NCBI RefSeq assembly: GCF_003143855.1
Contig: NZ_QFRK01000006.1
Coordinates: forward strand, 1 to 64,000
DNA: 64,000 bases
Reading direction: 5' to 3'
Source: Streptomyces sp. NWU339
GTDB lineage: Bacteria; Actinomycetota; Actinomycetes; Streptomycetales; Streptomycetaceae
In this document: piece after piece, positions 52,845 through 61,546 of the stretch
Numbering within the stretch: position 1 is the stretch's first letter
How the letters are laid out: each line of letters opens with the position of its first letter
Translations under genes and position numbers: made by a program
The notes under the pieces: model-generated
Databases searched by the model: none
Told to the model about the DNA's origin: nothing
What the model saw: only the letters and a program-made list of their open reading frames with translations

Positions 52845-53598
52845 CCGGACGACGGCTGACCGGCCGCCCCGGCGGATCTCCGCCCGGGTCCGCATCCTGC
52901 TCCGGCTGCTGTTCGTGATGACGGTCGCGCTCGCCTCCGTGGCGACGACCACCCGCTCGTTCCTGCTGCGCGACGTCGGCCACCGGGTCGAACTGCTCGT
53001 CGCCTGCAACCCGTTCAACGTGCTGTGCGGGGAGCGTGGCGTGGCCCGGGTGTTCGGGCCGCAGAAGGGGGCGACACCCGCGCAGGTCGAGGAGTTGTCG
53101 GCGGGACTGGACACCTGGGCGCGCGTCCTCACCCGGGACCTCGCCGACCCCGGCACCGATCTGCGCCGGGGTCCCGGCACGGGTGCCTCCGGCGGGCTCG
53201 GCGCGGGGCTCGCCGCGCTCGGCGCCCGGCTGCTGCCCCGCTTCGACGTCCTGCTGCACCATCTCGACCTGGACGCCCGCCTGGCCCGCGCCGACCTGGT
53301 CGTCACCGCCGAGGGCGCCCTGGACCACCAGACACCGCGCGGGAAGGTGCCGGCGGAGGTGGCCCGCCGCGCCAAGCTGTACGGGCGGCCGGTGCTCGCC
53401 CTGGCCGGGACGCTCGGCGAGGCGCTGGCCCGCGGCGCCGAACTCCTCACCGACGCCACGGAACGCGCCCTGCGCATGATCGTCCTGGGCACCCGCCTGC
53501 CCGGCCCCGCCTCCGCCGGGCTCCGGCCCGCTGCCGCCCCGGGCGGCCCGGCTCAGGCGGACGTGTCCGGTACGCAGCGGCCGTCGACCGTGCGGTAG
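52807..53598 (+). pseudogene. chimera: histidine kinase N-terminus fused to glycerate kinase C-terminus
   Basis: One open frame of 263 codons. Residues about 23-61 (RISARVRILLRLLFVMTVALASVATTTRSFLLRDVGHR) are the first membrane helix and start of the sensor of a histidine kinase. From about residue 62 the sequence is the C-terminal half of a GlxK-type glycerate kinase: LCGERGVARVFGPQKGATPAQVEELS, GASGGLGAGLAALGA, and ADLVVTAEGALDHQTPRGKVP. The kinase catalytic domains, any response regulator and the N-terminal half of glycerate kinase are missing, so an internal deletion joined two genes. The junction is near 52990. The frame reads 46 bp into the convergent aminotransferase gene. Probably non-functional. 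Confidence 0.8.
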
Positions 53599-55028
53599 CT
53601 CCACCGGGCGCCGTCCCGCACGAGCTCCCTGACGGCGCGGACGAAGCGCTCCACGTGTTCGTCCGGTGTCCCCGCGCCGAAGCTGACGCGGATCGCGTCG
53701 AGGGGCCTCTCGCCGGACGCCGCCCCGGGGGCACCGCACTCGCCCGGGGTCCGCTGGTCACCGCCGAGCAGGGCGCGCAGCAGCGGGTGGGCGCAGAACA
53801 GCCCGTCCCGTACGCCGATGCCGTACTCGGCGGACAGGGCCGCGGCGAAGTGGGAGCTGTTCCAGCCGTCGACGACGAAGGAGAGCACTCCGACGCGCGG
53901 CGCGTCGTCCCCGAACAGGGACAGGAACCGCACCTCGGGCACGTCCGCGAGCCCGTCCCGTACCGTACGGATCAGCCGCTCCTCGCGGGCGGCCAGCGCG
54001 TCGAACCCGGCCTCACGGAGCGCCTCGCAGGCCGAGGCGATGGCGTGGGCTCCGATGACGTTGGGCGAGCCCGCCTCGTGCCGGGCCGCGCCGTCGTGCC
54101 ACCGGACCTCCAGCGCACCGTCCTCGCGCCGGGTGACGGTGCGGCTGGCGCCGCCACCCGCGAGGTAGGGCTCGGCCTGGCGCAGCCAGTCGGCGCGGCC
54201 GGCCAGGACACCGGAGCCGAACGGCGCGTACAGCTTGTGCCCGGAGAAGGCCACCCAGTCGACGTCCAGGTCACGCACGCTCACCGCGCGGTGCGGGGCG
54301 AGCTGGGCGGCGTCCAGGACGATCCGGGCGCCGTGCGCGTGGGCGGCGGCGGCCAGCTCCCGTACGGGCCACAGCTCGCCGGTGACGTTGGAGGCACCGG
54401 TGACGCAGACCAGGGCCGGGCCGTGGGGCTCACGGCCGGCGAGGGCGTGCTCCAGGGACCGCACGGCCTGCTCCGGGCTGTCCGGGGCGTCGAGGAGGGT
54501 GACGCGGGAACCGCCGCGCCAGGGCAGCAGCGAGGCGTGGTGCTCGGTCTCGAAGACGAAGACCTGGCAGTCGTCCGGGAGGGCGGCGGCGAGCAGATTG
54601 AGCGAGTCGGTGGTGGACCGGGTGAAGACCACCTGGTCGCCCTCCCGTCGCCCACCACCGCCCTTGCCGGACCGGGCTTCGCCCGGGCTGTCCTCGATGC
54701 GGCAGTCGAGGAACTCGGCGACGGTCCGGCGGGCGTTCTCGAAGAGGTCGGTGGAGAGCCGGGAGAGATGTCCCGCGCCCCGGTGGACGCTGCCGTAGTA
54801 CGGCGCGTACGCGGCCACGTCGTCCCACACACGCTGGAGTGCGGGGGCGCTGGCGGCGTAGTCGAGCGCGGCGTGGCCGATCTCGCCGCCGGTGACGAGC
54901 GGGACGGCGACGTCGCGCCCCAGGACCGGCAGCAGCGCACCGCCGAACCGGTCGCCGGCGACGGCGGGGGCGGGGACGGGGCTGACAGCGGAGACGGCGG
55001 GGACAGTGGCGACGGCGGAGACGGACAT
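53553..55028 (-). CDS. class V aminotransferase, cysteine desulfurase-like
   Basis: PLP enzyme of the NifS/Csd group. 491 residues: TRSTTDSLNLLAAAL (about 132-146), FETEHHASLLPW, VTGASNVTGELWPV, RIVLDAAQLAPHRAV, and the PLP lysine in WVAFSGHKLYAPFGSGVL. It could release sulfur from cysteine. The leader carries a SAM-IV riboswitch, which in actinobacteria controls sulfur-metabolism genes, so a link to methionine/cysteine supply is likely. ATG 55028 has GGGAG seven bases upstream. Confidence 0.9.
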   Translation of the reverse strand: MSVSAVATVPAVSAVSPVPAPAVAGDRFGGALLPVLGRDVAVPLVTGGEIGHAALDYAASAPALQRVWDDVAAYAPYYGSVHRGAGHLSRLSTDLFENARRTVAEFLDCRIEDSPGEARSGKGGGGRREGDQVVFTRSTTDSLNLLAAALPDDCQVFVFETEHHASLLPWRGGSRVTLLDAPDSPEQAVRSLEHALAGREPHGPALVCVTGASNVTGELWPVRELAAAAHAHGARIVLDAAQLAPHRAVSVRDLDVDWVAFSGHKLYAPFGSGVLAGRADWLRQAEPYLAGGGASRTVTRREDGALEVRWHDGAARHEAGSPNVIGAHAIASACEALREAGFDALAAREERLIRTVRDGLADVPEVRFLSLFGDDAPRVGVLSFVVDGWNSSHFAAALSAEYGIGVRDGLFCAHPLLRALLGGDQRTPGECGAPGAASGERPLDAIRVSFGAGTPDEHVERFVRAVRELVRDGARWSYRTVDGRCVPDTSA

Positions 55029-55212
55029 GGGTGAACTCCCGTGGAGGCAGGCGGAATCACCACGCGAGCGCGCACGGCTCGAGCGTGGGAGAGGCGAAAA
55101 AGGGGGTGCGGAGGCGGGGCTCTGCGGCCTCTTCGGGGCCATCAGAAACGCCCTAGCGCATTCGCTGGTTCACCGGGAGGCTCCCTCGAACGACCAGGAC
55201 CCCTGGTGTGTC

Positions 55213-55226
55213 CACTCGATCGAGTG
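55213..55226. repeat. 14-bp palindrome downstream of the SAM-IV aptamer
   Basis: CACTCGATCGAGTG is a perfect palindrome just 3' of the aptamer on the minus strand. It may be part of the expression platform. Confidence 0.4.
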
Positions 55227-55228
55227 CG

Positions 55229-55350
55229 AGGGGTCCGCGCTTGCCGCGAGCCCTGCTGCTCGCGGCCTGGTCCTCACCCGGGGCACCCCGCCACGGACGG
55301 AGGGTTGCCGGACAGCCGGCCGGGGCCTGATGGCTGTCACTCATGACCTG
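55229..55350 (-). ncRNA. SAM-IV riboswitch upstream of the aminotransferase gene
   Basis: Read on the minus strand the leader begins GGTCATGAGTGACAGC, then CCGGCAACCCTCCGT, GGGGTGCCCCGGGTGAGGAC, and finally GCGGCAAGCGCGGACCCC. These are the conserved blocks of SAM-IV riboswitches (the actinobacterial class related to SAM-I). About 200 bases remain before the ATG at 55028, including a CCCCCTTTTT tract near 55105-55097 that may belong to the expression platform. The rest of 55029-55483 holds no gene. Confidence 0.88.
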
Positions 55351-55385
55351 GTCCCAGATCCTGCCACACGGTCCGCGACGCGCAA

Positions 55386-55422
55386 GGCGCGGTCCGGATC
55401 CTGGACGGTTCCGGACCGCGCC
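55386..55422 (-). terminator. terminator of trpD
   Basis: GGCGCGGTCCGG (55386-55397) pairs perfectly with CCGGACCGCGCC (55411-55422), loop 13 bases, just after the trpD stop and before the SAM-IV leader. Confidence 0.78.
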
Positions 55423-55483
55423 CCTGTCGCGTCGGATGCGGCCGGGCGGCGGCCGAACGGGGGCCGGCCGCCGCGGCGGCGGT

Positions 55484-56548
55484 TCACGCGTTGCTGACCG
55501 CCACCCAGTGCTCCAGGACCCGCTTGGCGGCTCCCGAGTCGATGGACTCGGCGGCCTCGGCCATCCCCGCCCGGATCTGCTCCGCCAGGGTCCCGGCGCC
55601 CGGCTTCAGCGCCACCAGCGCCGCCGCCGAGTTCAGCAGCACCGCGTCCCGCACCGGGCCCCGCTCGCCGTCCAGCAGCCGCCGGGCGACCTCGGCGTTG
55701 TACGAGGCGTCGGCGCCGCGCAGCGCCTCCAGCGGCACGGGCTCGATGCCGACGTCCCGCGGGTCGAAGTGCTCCTCGGTCACCTTGCCGTCCCGGACCA
55801 CCCACACCCGCGAGGTGCCGGTGGTCGTCAGCTCGTCGAGGCCGTCGTCACCGCGGAACACCAGCGAGGAGTGGCCGCGGTCGGCGAACACACCGGCCAT
55901 GATCGGCGCCATCCTCGGGTCGGCGACCCCGACGGCCTGGGCCCGGACCCGGGCCGGGTTGGCCAGCGGGCCCAGGAAGTTGAACACCGTACGGATGCCC
56001 AGCTGTCCTCGCGCGGCGGCCACATGGCGCAGCGCCGGGTGGAACTTCACCGCGAAGCAGAAGGTGATCCCGGCCTGCTCGGCGACCTCGGCGACCCGCT
56101 GCGGGGTCAGCTCCAGGTTGACGCCGAGCTTCTCCAGGACGTCGGAGGCACCGGACGCGGAGGAGGCGGCCCGGCTCCCGTGCTTGACGACCTTCGCCCC
56201 GGTGCCCGCGACGACGATCGAGGACATCGTGGAGATGTTCACCGTCTTGGCGCCGTCGCCACCGGTGCCGACGATGTCGACGGTCTCCCCCGGCACCTCG
56301 ATCGCGATGGCGTGGTCGTACATCGCCCGGACGCAGCCGACGATCTCGTCGACCGTCTCGCCCTTGGCCCGCAGGGACACGGCGAACCCGGCGATCTGCG
56401 CGTCGGTGGCCTCACCGCGCATGATCAGGTCCATCGCCCAGGCCGTGTCGTCGGCGGACAGGTCGTGTCCGTCCAGCAGTCCGTTCAGCAGGACGGGCCA
56501 GGAGCGGTCCGCCGCGGTATTGCCTCCTGCGGGGGTCACAGCGCTCAT
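55484..56548 (-). CDS. trpD: anthranilate phosphoribosyltransferase
   Basis: Transfers phosphoribose from PRPP to anthranilate. 354 residues with the signatures [18 protein letters not shown] (about 93-110, PRPP site), [22 protein letters not shown] (about 121-142), [30 protein letters not shown] and [11 protein letters not shown] 56548 has CAGGAG upstream. The anthranilate-making enzyme is encoded 27 kb away in this window, so the Trp pathway is split. Confidence 0.96.
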   Translation of the reverse strand: MSAVTPAGGNTAADRSWPVLLNGLLDGHDLSADDTAWAMDLIMRGEATDAQIAGFAVSLRAKGETVDEIVGCVRAMYDHAIAIEVPGETVDIVGTGGDGAKTVNISTMSSIVVAGTGAKVVKHGSRAASSASGASDVLEKLGVNLELTPQRVAEVAEQAGITFCFAVKFHPALRHVAAARGQLGIRTVFNFLGPLANPARVRAQAVGVADPRMAPIMAGVFADRGHSSLVFRGDDGLDELTTTGTSRVWVVRDGKVTEEHFDPRDVGIEPVPLEALRGADASYNAEVARRLLDGERGPVRDAVLLNSAAALVALKPGAGTLAEQIRAGMAEAAESIDSGAAKRVLEHWVAVSNA

Positions 56549-56613
56549 CTGCCGCTCCTGGGTCGTAGACAGGTGTAAAGGGGGTTCACCCCCCACCTTA
56601 TCCAGCCCGGAGC

Positions 56614-56661
56614 ACGGCGAAGGGCCCCCGTCCGGTCTGCGGACGGGGGCCCCTTCGCCGT
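56614..56661. terminator. strong terminator of qcrCAB operon
   Basis: Arms 56614-56634 and 56640-56661 form a ~21-bp stem with one bulged base around GTCTG. It lies between the qcrB stop (minus) and trpD. Confidence 0.83.
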
Positions 56662-56698
56662 CGTGTGGCGACTTGGATGTCGTACGAGGTTCAGGTGA

Positions 56699-58351
56699 TC
56701 AGTGGTGGCCGTGGCCGCTCGTGATCTCCCGGTACTCCTCGACGGTCGGCTTCGGGATCTGGGACCCCTCGCCGTAGTACTCCTTGCTGAGCTTGGCGCG
56801 CAGCCTCTCGGCCGGCTTCACCTTGCGCTCGACGCCGTTCTCGTCGACCAGCGGGCCGATCTCGACCGGCTCGTACTGGTGGTGCGCCGTGAGGGTGTGC
56901 AGCTGCTCCTGGCTGAGCGGCTCGTGGACCTCGATGAACTCACCGTGCGGCAGGCGCTTGATGATGCCCGACTCGCGGCCGTGCAGCACCTTCTCCTTGT
57001 CCCGGCGCTGCAGGCCGAGGCAGATCCGCCTGGTGACGATGAACGCGACGACCGGTCCCAGGAAGAACCCGATGCGGACGAACCAGGTGACCGCGTTGAT
57101 CGAGAGGTTGAAGTGCGTGGCGACGATGTCGTTGCCACCACCGATCAACATGATCATGTACGCGGTGACCCAGGCGACACCGAAGGCCGTACGGGTCGGG
57201 GCGTTGCGCGGCCGGTCCAGGATGTGGTGCTCGCGCTTGTCCCCGGTGATCCAGGACTCGATGAACGGGTAGAGCGCGATCATCGCGAGGAAGACGCCGA
57301 ACAGCGCCAGCGGGATGAAGACGCCCAGGACCAGCGTGTGACCCCAGAAGTTGACTTCCCAGCCGGGCATGGCACGGACCAGGCCCTCGGCGAAGCCCAT
57401 GTACCAGTCGGGCTGAGCCCCGGTGGAGACCATGTCCGGCCGGTAGGGACCGATGTTCCAGATCGCGTTGATCGACACGGTCGCCGAGATGATGGCCAGC
57501 ACACCGAAGACCAGGAAGAAGAAGCCTCCGGCCTTGGCGATGTACACCGGCAGGAGCGGCATGCCCACGACGTTCTTGTTGGTCTTGCCGGGACCCGCGA
57601 ACTGCGTGTGCTTGTGGTAGAAGACCAGGATCAGGTGCGCCACCACGAGGCCGAGCATGATGCCCGGCAGCAGCAGGATGTGGATCGAGTAGAACCGGGC
57701 GACGAAGTCCGTCCCCGGGAACTCCCCGCCGAACAGGAACATCGAGATGTACGTGCCGACGATCGGCACGGACAGGATCGCGCCCTGCGTGAAGCGGACA
57801 CCGGTGCCGGAGAGCAGGTCGTCCGGGAGCGAGTAACCGGTGAAACCGGTGAACATGCCCAGGACGAACAGCAGGAAGCCGAACACCCAGTTGATCTCAC
57901 GCGGCTTGCGGAACGCGCCGGTGAAGAACACGCGCATCATGTGCACGAACATGCCGGCGAGGAAGACGATCGCCGCCCAGTGGTGGATCTGCCGGATCAG
58001 CAGACCACCGCGGATGTCGAAGCTGATGTCGAGCGTCGACTTGTACGCCTCGCTCATCAGCTGTCCCTGCATCGGGACGTAACTGCCGTGGTACACCACC
58101 TCGTTCATCGACGGGTGGAAGAACAGCGTCAGATACACACCCGTGAGGATGATGATGATGAAGCTGTAGAGGCAGACCTCACCCAGCATGAACGACCAGT
58201 GGTCCGGGAAGATCTTGCGCATGTTGGCCTTGGCCAGGGAGTAGATCCCCAGCCGGCTGTCCGCCCAGTCGGCGACCCGTTCGCCGGCCGGCGCCTTCCC
58301 GCGGGAGCGTCCCGCGCCCGATGGGTTCGTGCTGCTGGTCGTGGTACTCAT
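56699..58351 (-). CDS. qcrB: cytochrome bc1 complex, cytochrome b subunit QcrB
   Basis: Quinol-oxidising core of the bcc-aa3 supercomplex. 550 residues: eight or nine membrane helices; heme-ligating His pairs in RQIHHWAAIVFLAGMFVHMMRVFFTGAFR and FYSIHILLLPGIMLGLVVAHLILVFYHKHTQF; the Qo-site PDWYMGFAEGLVRAMP takes the place of PEWY. A C-terminal cytoplasmic extension of about 120 residues is typical of actinobacteria. The ATG overlaps the qcrA stop (ATGA). Confidence 0.97.
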   Translation of the reverse strand: MSTTTSSTNPSGAGRSRGKAPAGERVADWADSRLGIYSLAKANMRKIFPDHWSFMLGEVCLYSFIIIILTGVYLTLFFHPSMNEVVYHGSYVPMQGQLMSEAYKSTLDISFDIRGGLLIRQIHHWAAIVFLAGMFVHMMRVFFTGAFRKPREINWVFGFLLFVLGMFTGFTGYSLPDDLLSGTGVRFTQGAILSVPIVGTYISMFLFGGEFPGTDFVARFYSIHILLLPGIMLGLVVAHLILVFYHKHTQFAGPGKTNKNVVGMPLLPVYIAKAGGFFFLVFGVLAIISATVSINAIWNIGPYRPDMVSTGAQPDWYMGFAEGLVRAMPGWEVNFWGHTLVLGVFIPLALFGVFLAMIALYPFIESWITGDKREHHILDRPRNAPTRTAFGVAWVTAYMIMLIGGGNDIVATHFNLSINAVTWFVRIGFFLGPVVAFIVTRRICLGLQRRDKEKVLHGRESGIIKRLPHGEFIEVHEPLSQEQLHTLTAHHQYEPVEIGPLVDENGVERKVKPAERLRAKLSKEYYGEGSQIPKPTVEEYREITSGHGHH

Positions 58352-59406
58352 CCGCGCTCCCAGAATGCAGGACCGACGGGCTCGTCGAAGTCGTCGAGCG
58401 CTTCGAGGTAGCCCTCGTCGTTCACACCGATGCGCAGCTGCGGCAGGGCGTGTCCGGCGGGACCGAAGATCACCCGGGCGCCGTCGGCAAGGTCGAAGGT
58501 GGACTGGTGGCAGGGGCACAGCGCATGGTGCGTCTGCTGCTCGTACAGGGAGATCGGGCAACCGACATGGGTACAGATCTTCGAGTACGCGAGGATGCCC
58601 TGGTGCGACCACTCGAGCGACTGCTTGTCCTTGATGTTGTCCGGCTGGATGCGGACGAGCATCAGGGCGGCCTTGGCGATCTCGTTCATGAACCCGTGCT
58701 GGTCCTCCTCCAGGCCCTCGGGCTTGGCGAAGGTCAGCGAGCCCACGGCGATGTCGGACGGCCGCATGGGCTCGTTCGTGTTCATGTTGATGAGCAGCTT
58801 GCCCTTGGACCACAGGGTGTTGCGCAGCTTGTCCTCGGGCAGCGGCCCGAGGTCACGCAGCAGCACCACTCCGGAGAGCGGGAACAGGGCGAGCGCGCCG
58901 AACATCGTGTTGCGGATCAGCTTGCGCCGTCCGAGCGCCGACTCCTTGGCGCCCTGGCGGAAGTCGTCCATGACCTTCTCGCGGACCTCGGGCGAGGCCG
59001 TGATCGGGTGCCGCTCGTCGGTGAGCTCCTGGTCCGACATCAGCGTGCGGGCCCAGTGGACCGCGCCGACGCCGATGGTGAACAGGGCGATGCCGAGGGT
59101 CGTACCGAGCGCGAAGTTCAGCGCGCCGATCCGACCGAGCGGGAAGATGAAGACCGACTTGTCGATCGGGATCGCCACGTACGCGGCGATGAAGGCGACG
59201 GTGGCCAGCATCGACACGGTGAACAGGAGGGCGACCGTACGCTCGGACCGCTTGGCGGCCCGCTCGTCGACGTCCTGGATCCGGGGCTCGTGCGGAGGCA
59301 GCCCGGGGTCGGCGAACGGGTTCTTCTCGTCCGCGACGCGGACCGCGCCGTGCGCGGCGCCCTGCTCCGCGGGCAGCTTCTCGTCGGGAGTCTCTTGGCT
59401 ACTCAT
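58348..59406 (-). CDS. qcrA: cytochrome bc1 complex, Rieske iron-sulfur subunit QcrA
   Basis: 352 residues. Three predicted membrane helices (about 55-75, 90-115, 165-190; actinobacterial form), then the Rieske domain with [2Fe-2S] ligands CTHVGC (Cys278, His280) and CPCHQS (Cys297, His300). It lies between qcrC and qcrB with 4-base overlaps on both sides. Confidence 0.97.
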   Translation of the reverse strand: MSSQETPDEKLPAEQGAAHGAVRVADEKNPFADPGLPPHEPRIQDVDERAAKRSERTVALLFTVSMLATVAFIAAYVAIPIDKSVFIFPLGRIGALNFALGTTLGIALFTIGVGAVHWARTLMSDQELTDERHPITASPEVREKVMDDFRQGAKESALGRRKLIRNTMFGALALFPLSGVVLLRDLGPLPEDKLRNTLWSKGKLLINMNTNEPMRPSDIAVGSLTFAKPEGLEEDQHGFMNEIAKAALMLVRIQPDNIKDKQSLEWSHQGILAYSKICTHVGCPISLYEQQTHHALCPCHQSTFDLADGARVIFGPAGHALPQLRIGVNDEGYLEALDDFDEPVGPAFWERG

Positions 59407-60215
59407 GACTTCCTGGCCTTTGCGGTCCGAGCGGCGACCCAGGCGGCGATCACGATCAGCCCGCCGAGTCCGAAGATCCATGCGAACAGACCTTCGGCGA
59501 CCGGGCCGAGCCCGCCGAGCGCCAGGCCGCCGGGACTGTCGGTCTCCTTGCCGTTGACCGCGTTCACGTAGGCGATGACGTCCTTCTTGTTCTGCTCCGA
59601 CAGTGAACCGTCGGGGAAGGAGGGCATGTTCTGCGGGCCGGTCAGCATGGCCTCGTAGATGTGCTTGGGGTCCACGTTGTCGAGGCTCGGGGCGTACTTG
59701 CCGTGCGTGAGCGCACCGCCCTTGCCGGTGAAGTTGTGGCACTGCGCGCAGTTGTTGCGGAACAGCTCACCGCCCTTGGCGATGTCGGCGCCCTCGGGGC
59801 CGTACTGCTCCTCGGTGGGAATGGCCGGGCCGGCGCCCAGGGAGGCGATGTACGCCGCCAGCTGGTCGATCTCGGCCTGGTTGTAGACGGCCTTCTTCCG
59901 CGGGAGCTGCGCGCTCTGCGAGGTGGCGGCCGGCATCCGGCCGGTGGCCACCTGGAAGTCAACGGCCGCGGCACCCACGCCCACCAGGCTGGGGCCGTCG
60001 GTGCTGCCCTGACCGCCGGTGCCGTGGCAGCTGGCGCAGCCGACGGCGTAGAGCTTCTTGCCCTCCTCGATGGCGAGGGACTGGGCGGTTTCGTCGGCCT
60101 GCGCCTTGCTCGCGGGTGCGAACACGGCGTACAGCCCCCCGGTGCATGCCAGCGCGAGGAGCAGAACGACGAGCGCCGCCAACGGGTGGCGTCGTCGTGC
60201 GGAGAGCTTTTTCAC
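59403..60215 (-). CDS. qcrC: cytochrome bc1 complex, diheme cytochrome c subunit QcrC
   Basis: 270 residues: N-terminal membrane anchor (about 10-32), two c-type heme motifs CASCH (60-64) and CAQCH (156-160), each followed by a Met-containing domain, and a C-terminal membrane helix (about 240-262). The fused diheme subunit passes electrons directly to cytochrome aa3 without a soluble cytochrome c. First gene of qcrCAB; start GTG 60215. Confidence 0.97.
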   Translation of the reverse strand: MKKLSARRRHPLAALVVLLLALACTGGLYAVFAPASKAQADETAQSLAIEEGKKLYAVGCASCHGTGGQGSTDGPSLVGVGAAAVDFQVATGRMPAATSQSAQLPRKKAVYNQAEIDQLAAYIASLGAGPAIPTEEQYGPEGADIAKGGELFRNNCAQCHNFTGKGGALTHGKYAPSLDNVDPKHIYEAMLTGPQNMPSFPDGSLSEQNKKDVIAYVNAVNGKETDSPGGLALGGLGPVAEGLFAWIFGLGGLIVIAAWVAARTAKARKS

Positions 60216-60294
60216 GGATTACCCCGGTGTCAGGATTTTCTGCGTCGATGCTTCTGGATAGGTGCGCTCTTCGAGCGCGCGGATTCGAGCCCGC

Positions 60295-60906
60295 CTACTT
60301 GATCATGTAGATCGTGGCGAAGAGGCCGATCCAGACGACATCGACGAAATGCCAGTAGTAGGACACGACGATGGCCGCCGTCGCCTGGTCATGGGTGAAC
60401 CTCCGAGCCGCGTAGGTCCGGCCGAGGACCAGCAGGAAGGCGAACAGGCCGCCCAGAACGTGCAGGCCGTGGAAGCCGGTGGTCAGATAGAAGACCGAGC
60501 CGTACGGGTCGGAGGAGATGGTCAGACCGTAGTGCTTGACCAACTCGGTGTATTCCAGGACCTGACCGCCGATGAAGACCGAGCCCATGATGAACGTGAC
60601 GATGAACCACGCCCGGAGCTTCTTCACGTCACCGCGCTCGGCTGCGAACACGCCGAGCTGGCAGGTGAGTGAGGAGAGCACCAGGACCGTGGTGTTCGTC
60701 GCCGAGAACGGGAAGTTCAGGGTGTCGGCCTGCTTCGACCAGAAGTCGGGTCCGGTCACCGATCGCAGGGTGAAGTACATCGCGAAGAGGGCCGCGAAGA
60801 ACATCAGCTCGGAACTCAGCCAGATGATGGTTCCGACGCTGGTGAGGTTCGGTCGGTTGACCGACGGGAGCGCGTGCCCGGTGTCTACTGTCGTTGCTGT
60901 CGCCAC
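60295..60906 (-). CDS. ctaE: cytochrome c oxidase subunit III
   Basis: 203 residues with five hydrophobic helices; [30 protein letters not shown], then [22 protein letters not shown] and [14 protein letters not shown] at the C-terminus are subunit III hallmarks. GTG 60906 starts the conserved [18 protein letters not shown]. No ribosome-binding site is present; CATAAT lies six bases upstream inside a dyad, so the mRNA may be leaderless. It is directly upstream of qcrC, so the two complexes are co-expressed. Confidence 0.95.
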   Translation of the reverse strand: MATATTVDTGHALPSVNRPNLTSVGTIIWLSSELMFFAALFAMYFTLRSVTGPDFWSKQADTLNFPFSATNTTVLVLSSLTCQLGVFAAERGDVKKLRAWFIVTFIMGSVFIGGQVLEYTELVKHYGLTISSDPYGSVFYLTTGFHGLHVLGGLFAFLLVLGRTYAARRFTHDQATAAIVVSYYWHFVDVVWIGLFATIYMIK

Positions 60907-60907
60907 G

Positions 60908-60922
60908 CCGACATTATGTCGG
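60908..60922. promoter_or_regulatory. 15-bp dyad at the ctaE promoter
   Basis: CCGACAT-T-ATGTCGG is a perfect 7-bp inverted repeat with one central base, directly next to the ctaE start codon and overlapping the likely -10. It could be a repressor site controlling ctaE-qcrCAB. Confidence 0.45.
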
Positions 60923-61018
60923 TCGCTTATCCCGCCCTCACCCCGGGGGGTGCCGTTCGGTGTGTTCGCCCCTCCTGCAGTGCCCGGATGGCCCATCGAA
61001 GTGACGTCCGAACCAGTG

Positions 61019-61045
61019 TTGACAAGCTGTCCGAAGGGGTAGCAT
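61019..61045 (+). promoter_or_regulatory. possible promoter of the pseudo-receiver gene
   Basis: TTGACA (61019-61024) and TAGCAT (61040-61045), spacer 15 bp, which is shorter than ideal; about 62 bp before the ATG at 61107. Confidence 0.4.
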
Positions 61046-61106
61046 CCGCGCCATCGGCACGCGCGGTACCGACGATGCCGAGCCCCCTCAGAAGCGTGGA
61101 GGAACA

Positions 61107-61508
61107 ATGCAGGCGACCGCCACGGTGCTGGTCTACAGCGACAACGCCAACACCCGGGAGCAGGTGCGGCTCGCCACCGGCCGGCGGCCGGCCCCGGACG
61201 CGCCCGTCGTGGAGTTCTTGGAGTGCGCGACCGTCCCGGCCGTCCTCGAGGAGCTGGACCGGGGCGGCATCGACGTCTGCGTCCTGGACGGCGAGGCCAC
61301 GCCCATGGGCGGCATGGGCGTGTGCCGGCAGATCAAGGACGAGATCTTCGAGTGCCCGCCGGTGCTGCTGCTCATGGGCCGCCCCCAGGACGCCTGGCTG
61401 GCCACCTGGAGCCGCGCGGAGGCGGCTGTGACGCTGCCGGTGGAGCCGGTGGAGTTCGCCTCGGCCCTCGCCTCCCTGCTGCGGCAGAAGAGCGCCCTGA
61501 ACGCCTGA
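61107..61508 (+). CDS. response-regulator-like single-domain protein (pseudo-receiver)
   Basis: 133 residues with the receiver layout but degenerate active site. The acidic pair after strand 1 reads [10 protein letters not shown]; a central Asp remains in [20 protein letters not shown]; the usual strand-5 Lys-Pro is replaced in [12 protein letters not shown] (no Lys). It has no output domain. GGAGG precedes the ATG. It diverges from ctaE-qcrCAB and lies between the two halves of the oxidase genes, a position conserved in Streptomyces. A role as an adaptor or sensor for the respiratory complex is speculation. Confidence 0.82.
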   Translation: MQATATVLVYSDNANTREQVRLATGRRPAPDAPVVEFLECATVPAVLEELDRGGIDVCVLDGEATPMGGMGVCRQIKDEIFECPPVLLLMGRPQDAWLATWSRAEAAVTLPVEPVEFASALASLLRQKSALNA

Positions 61509-61546
61509 ACGCACGGTCCTCACCGGCGCGGCGCTCGCGGTGGCCC

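Noticed and set aside
55153-55344. 63-codon minus-strand frame starting MSDSHQAPAGC
   Set aside because: Lies inside the SAM-IV riboswitch and its leader; the ATG is part of the conserved aptamer start.
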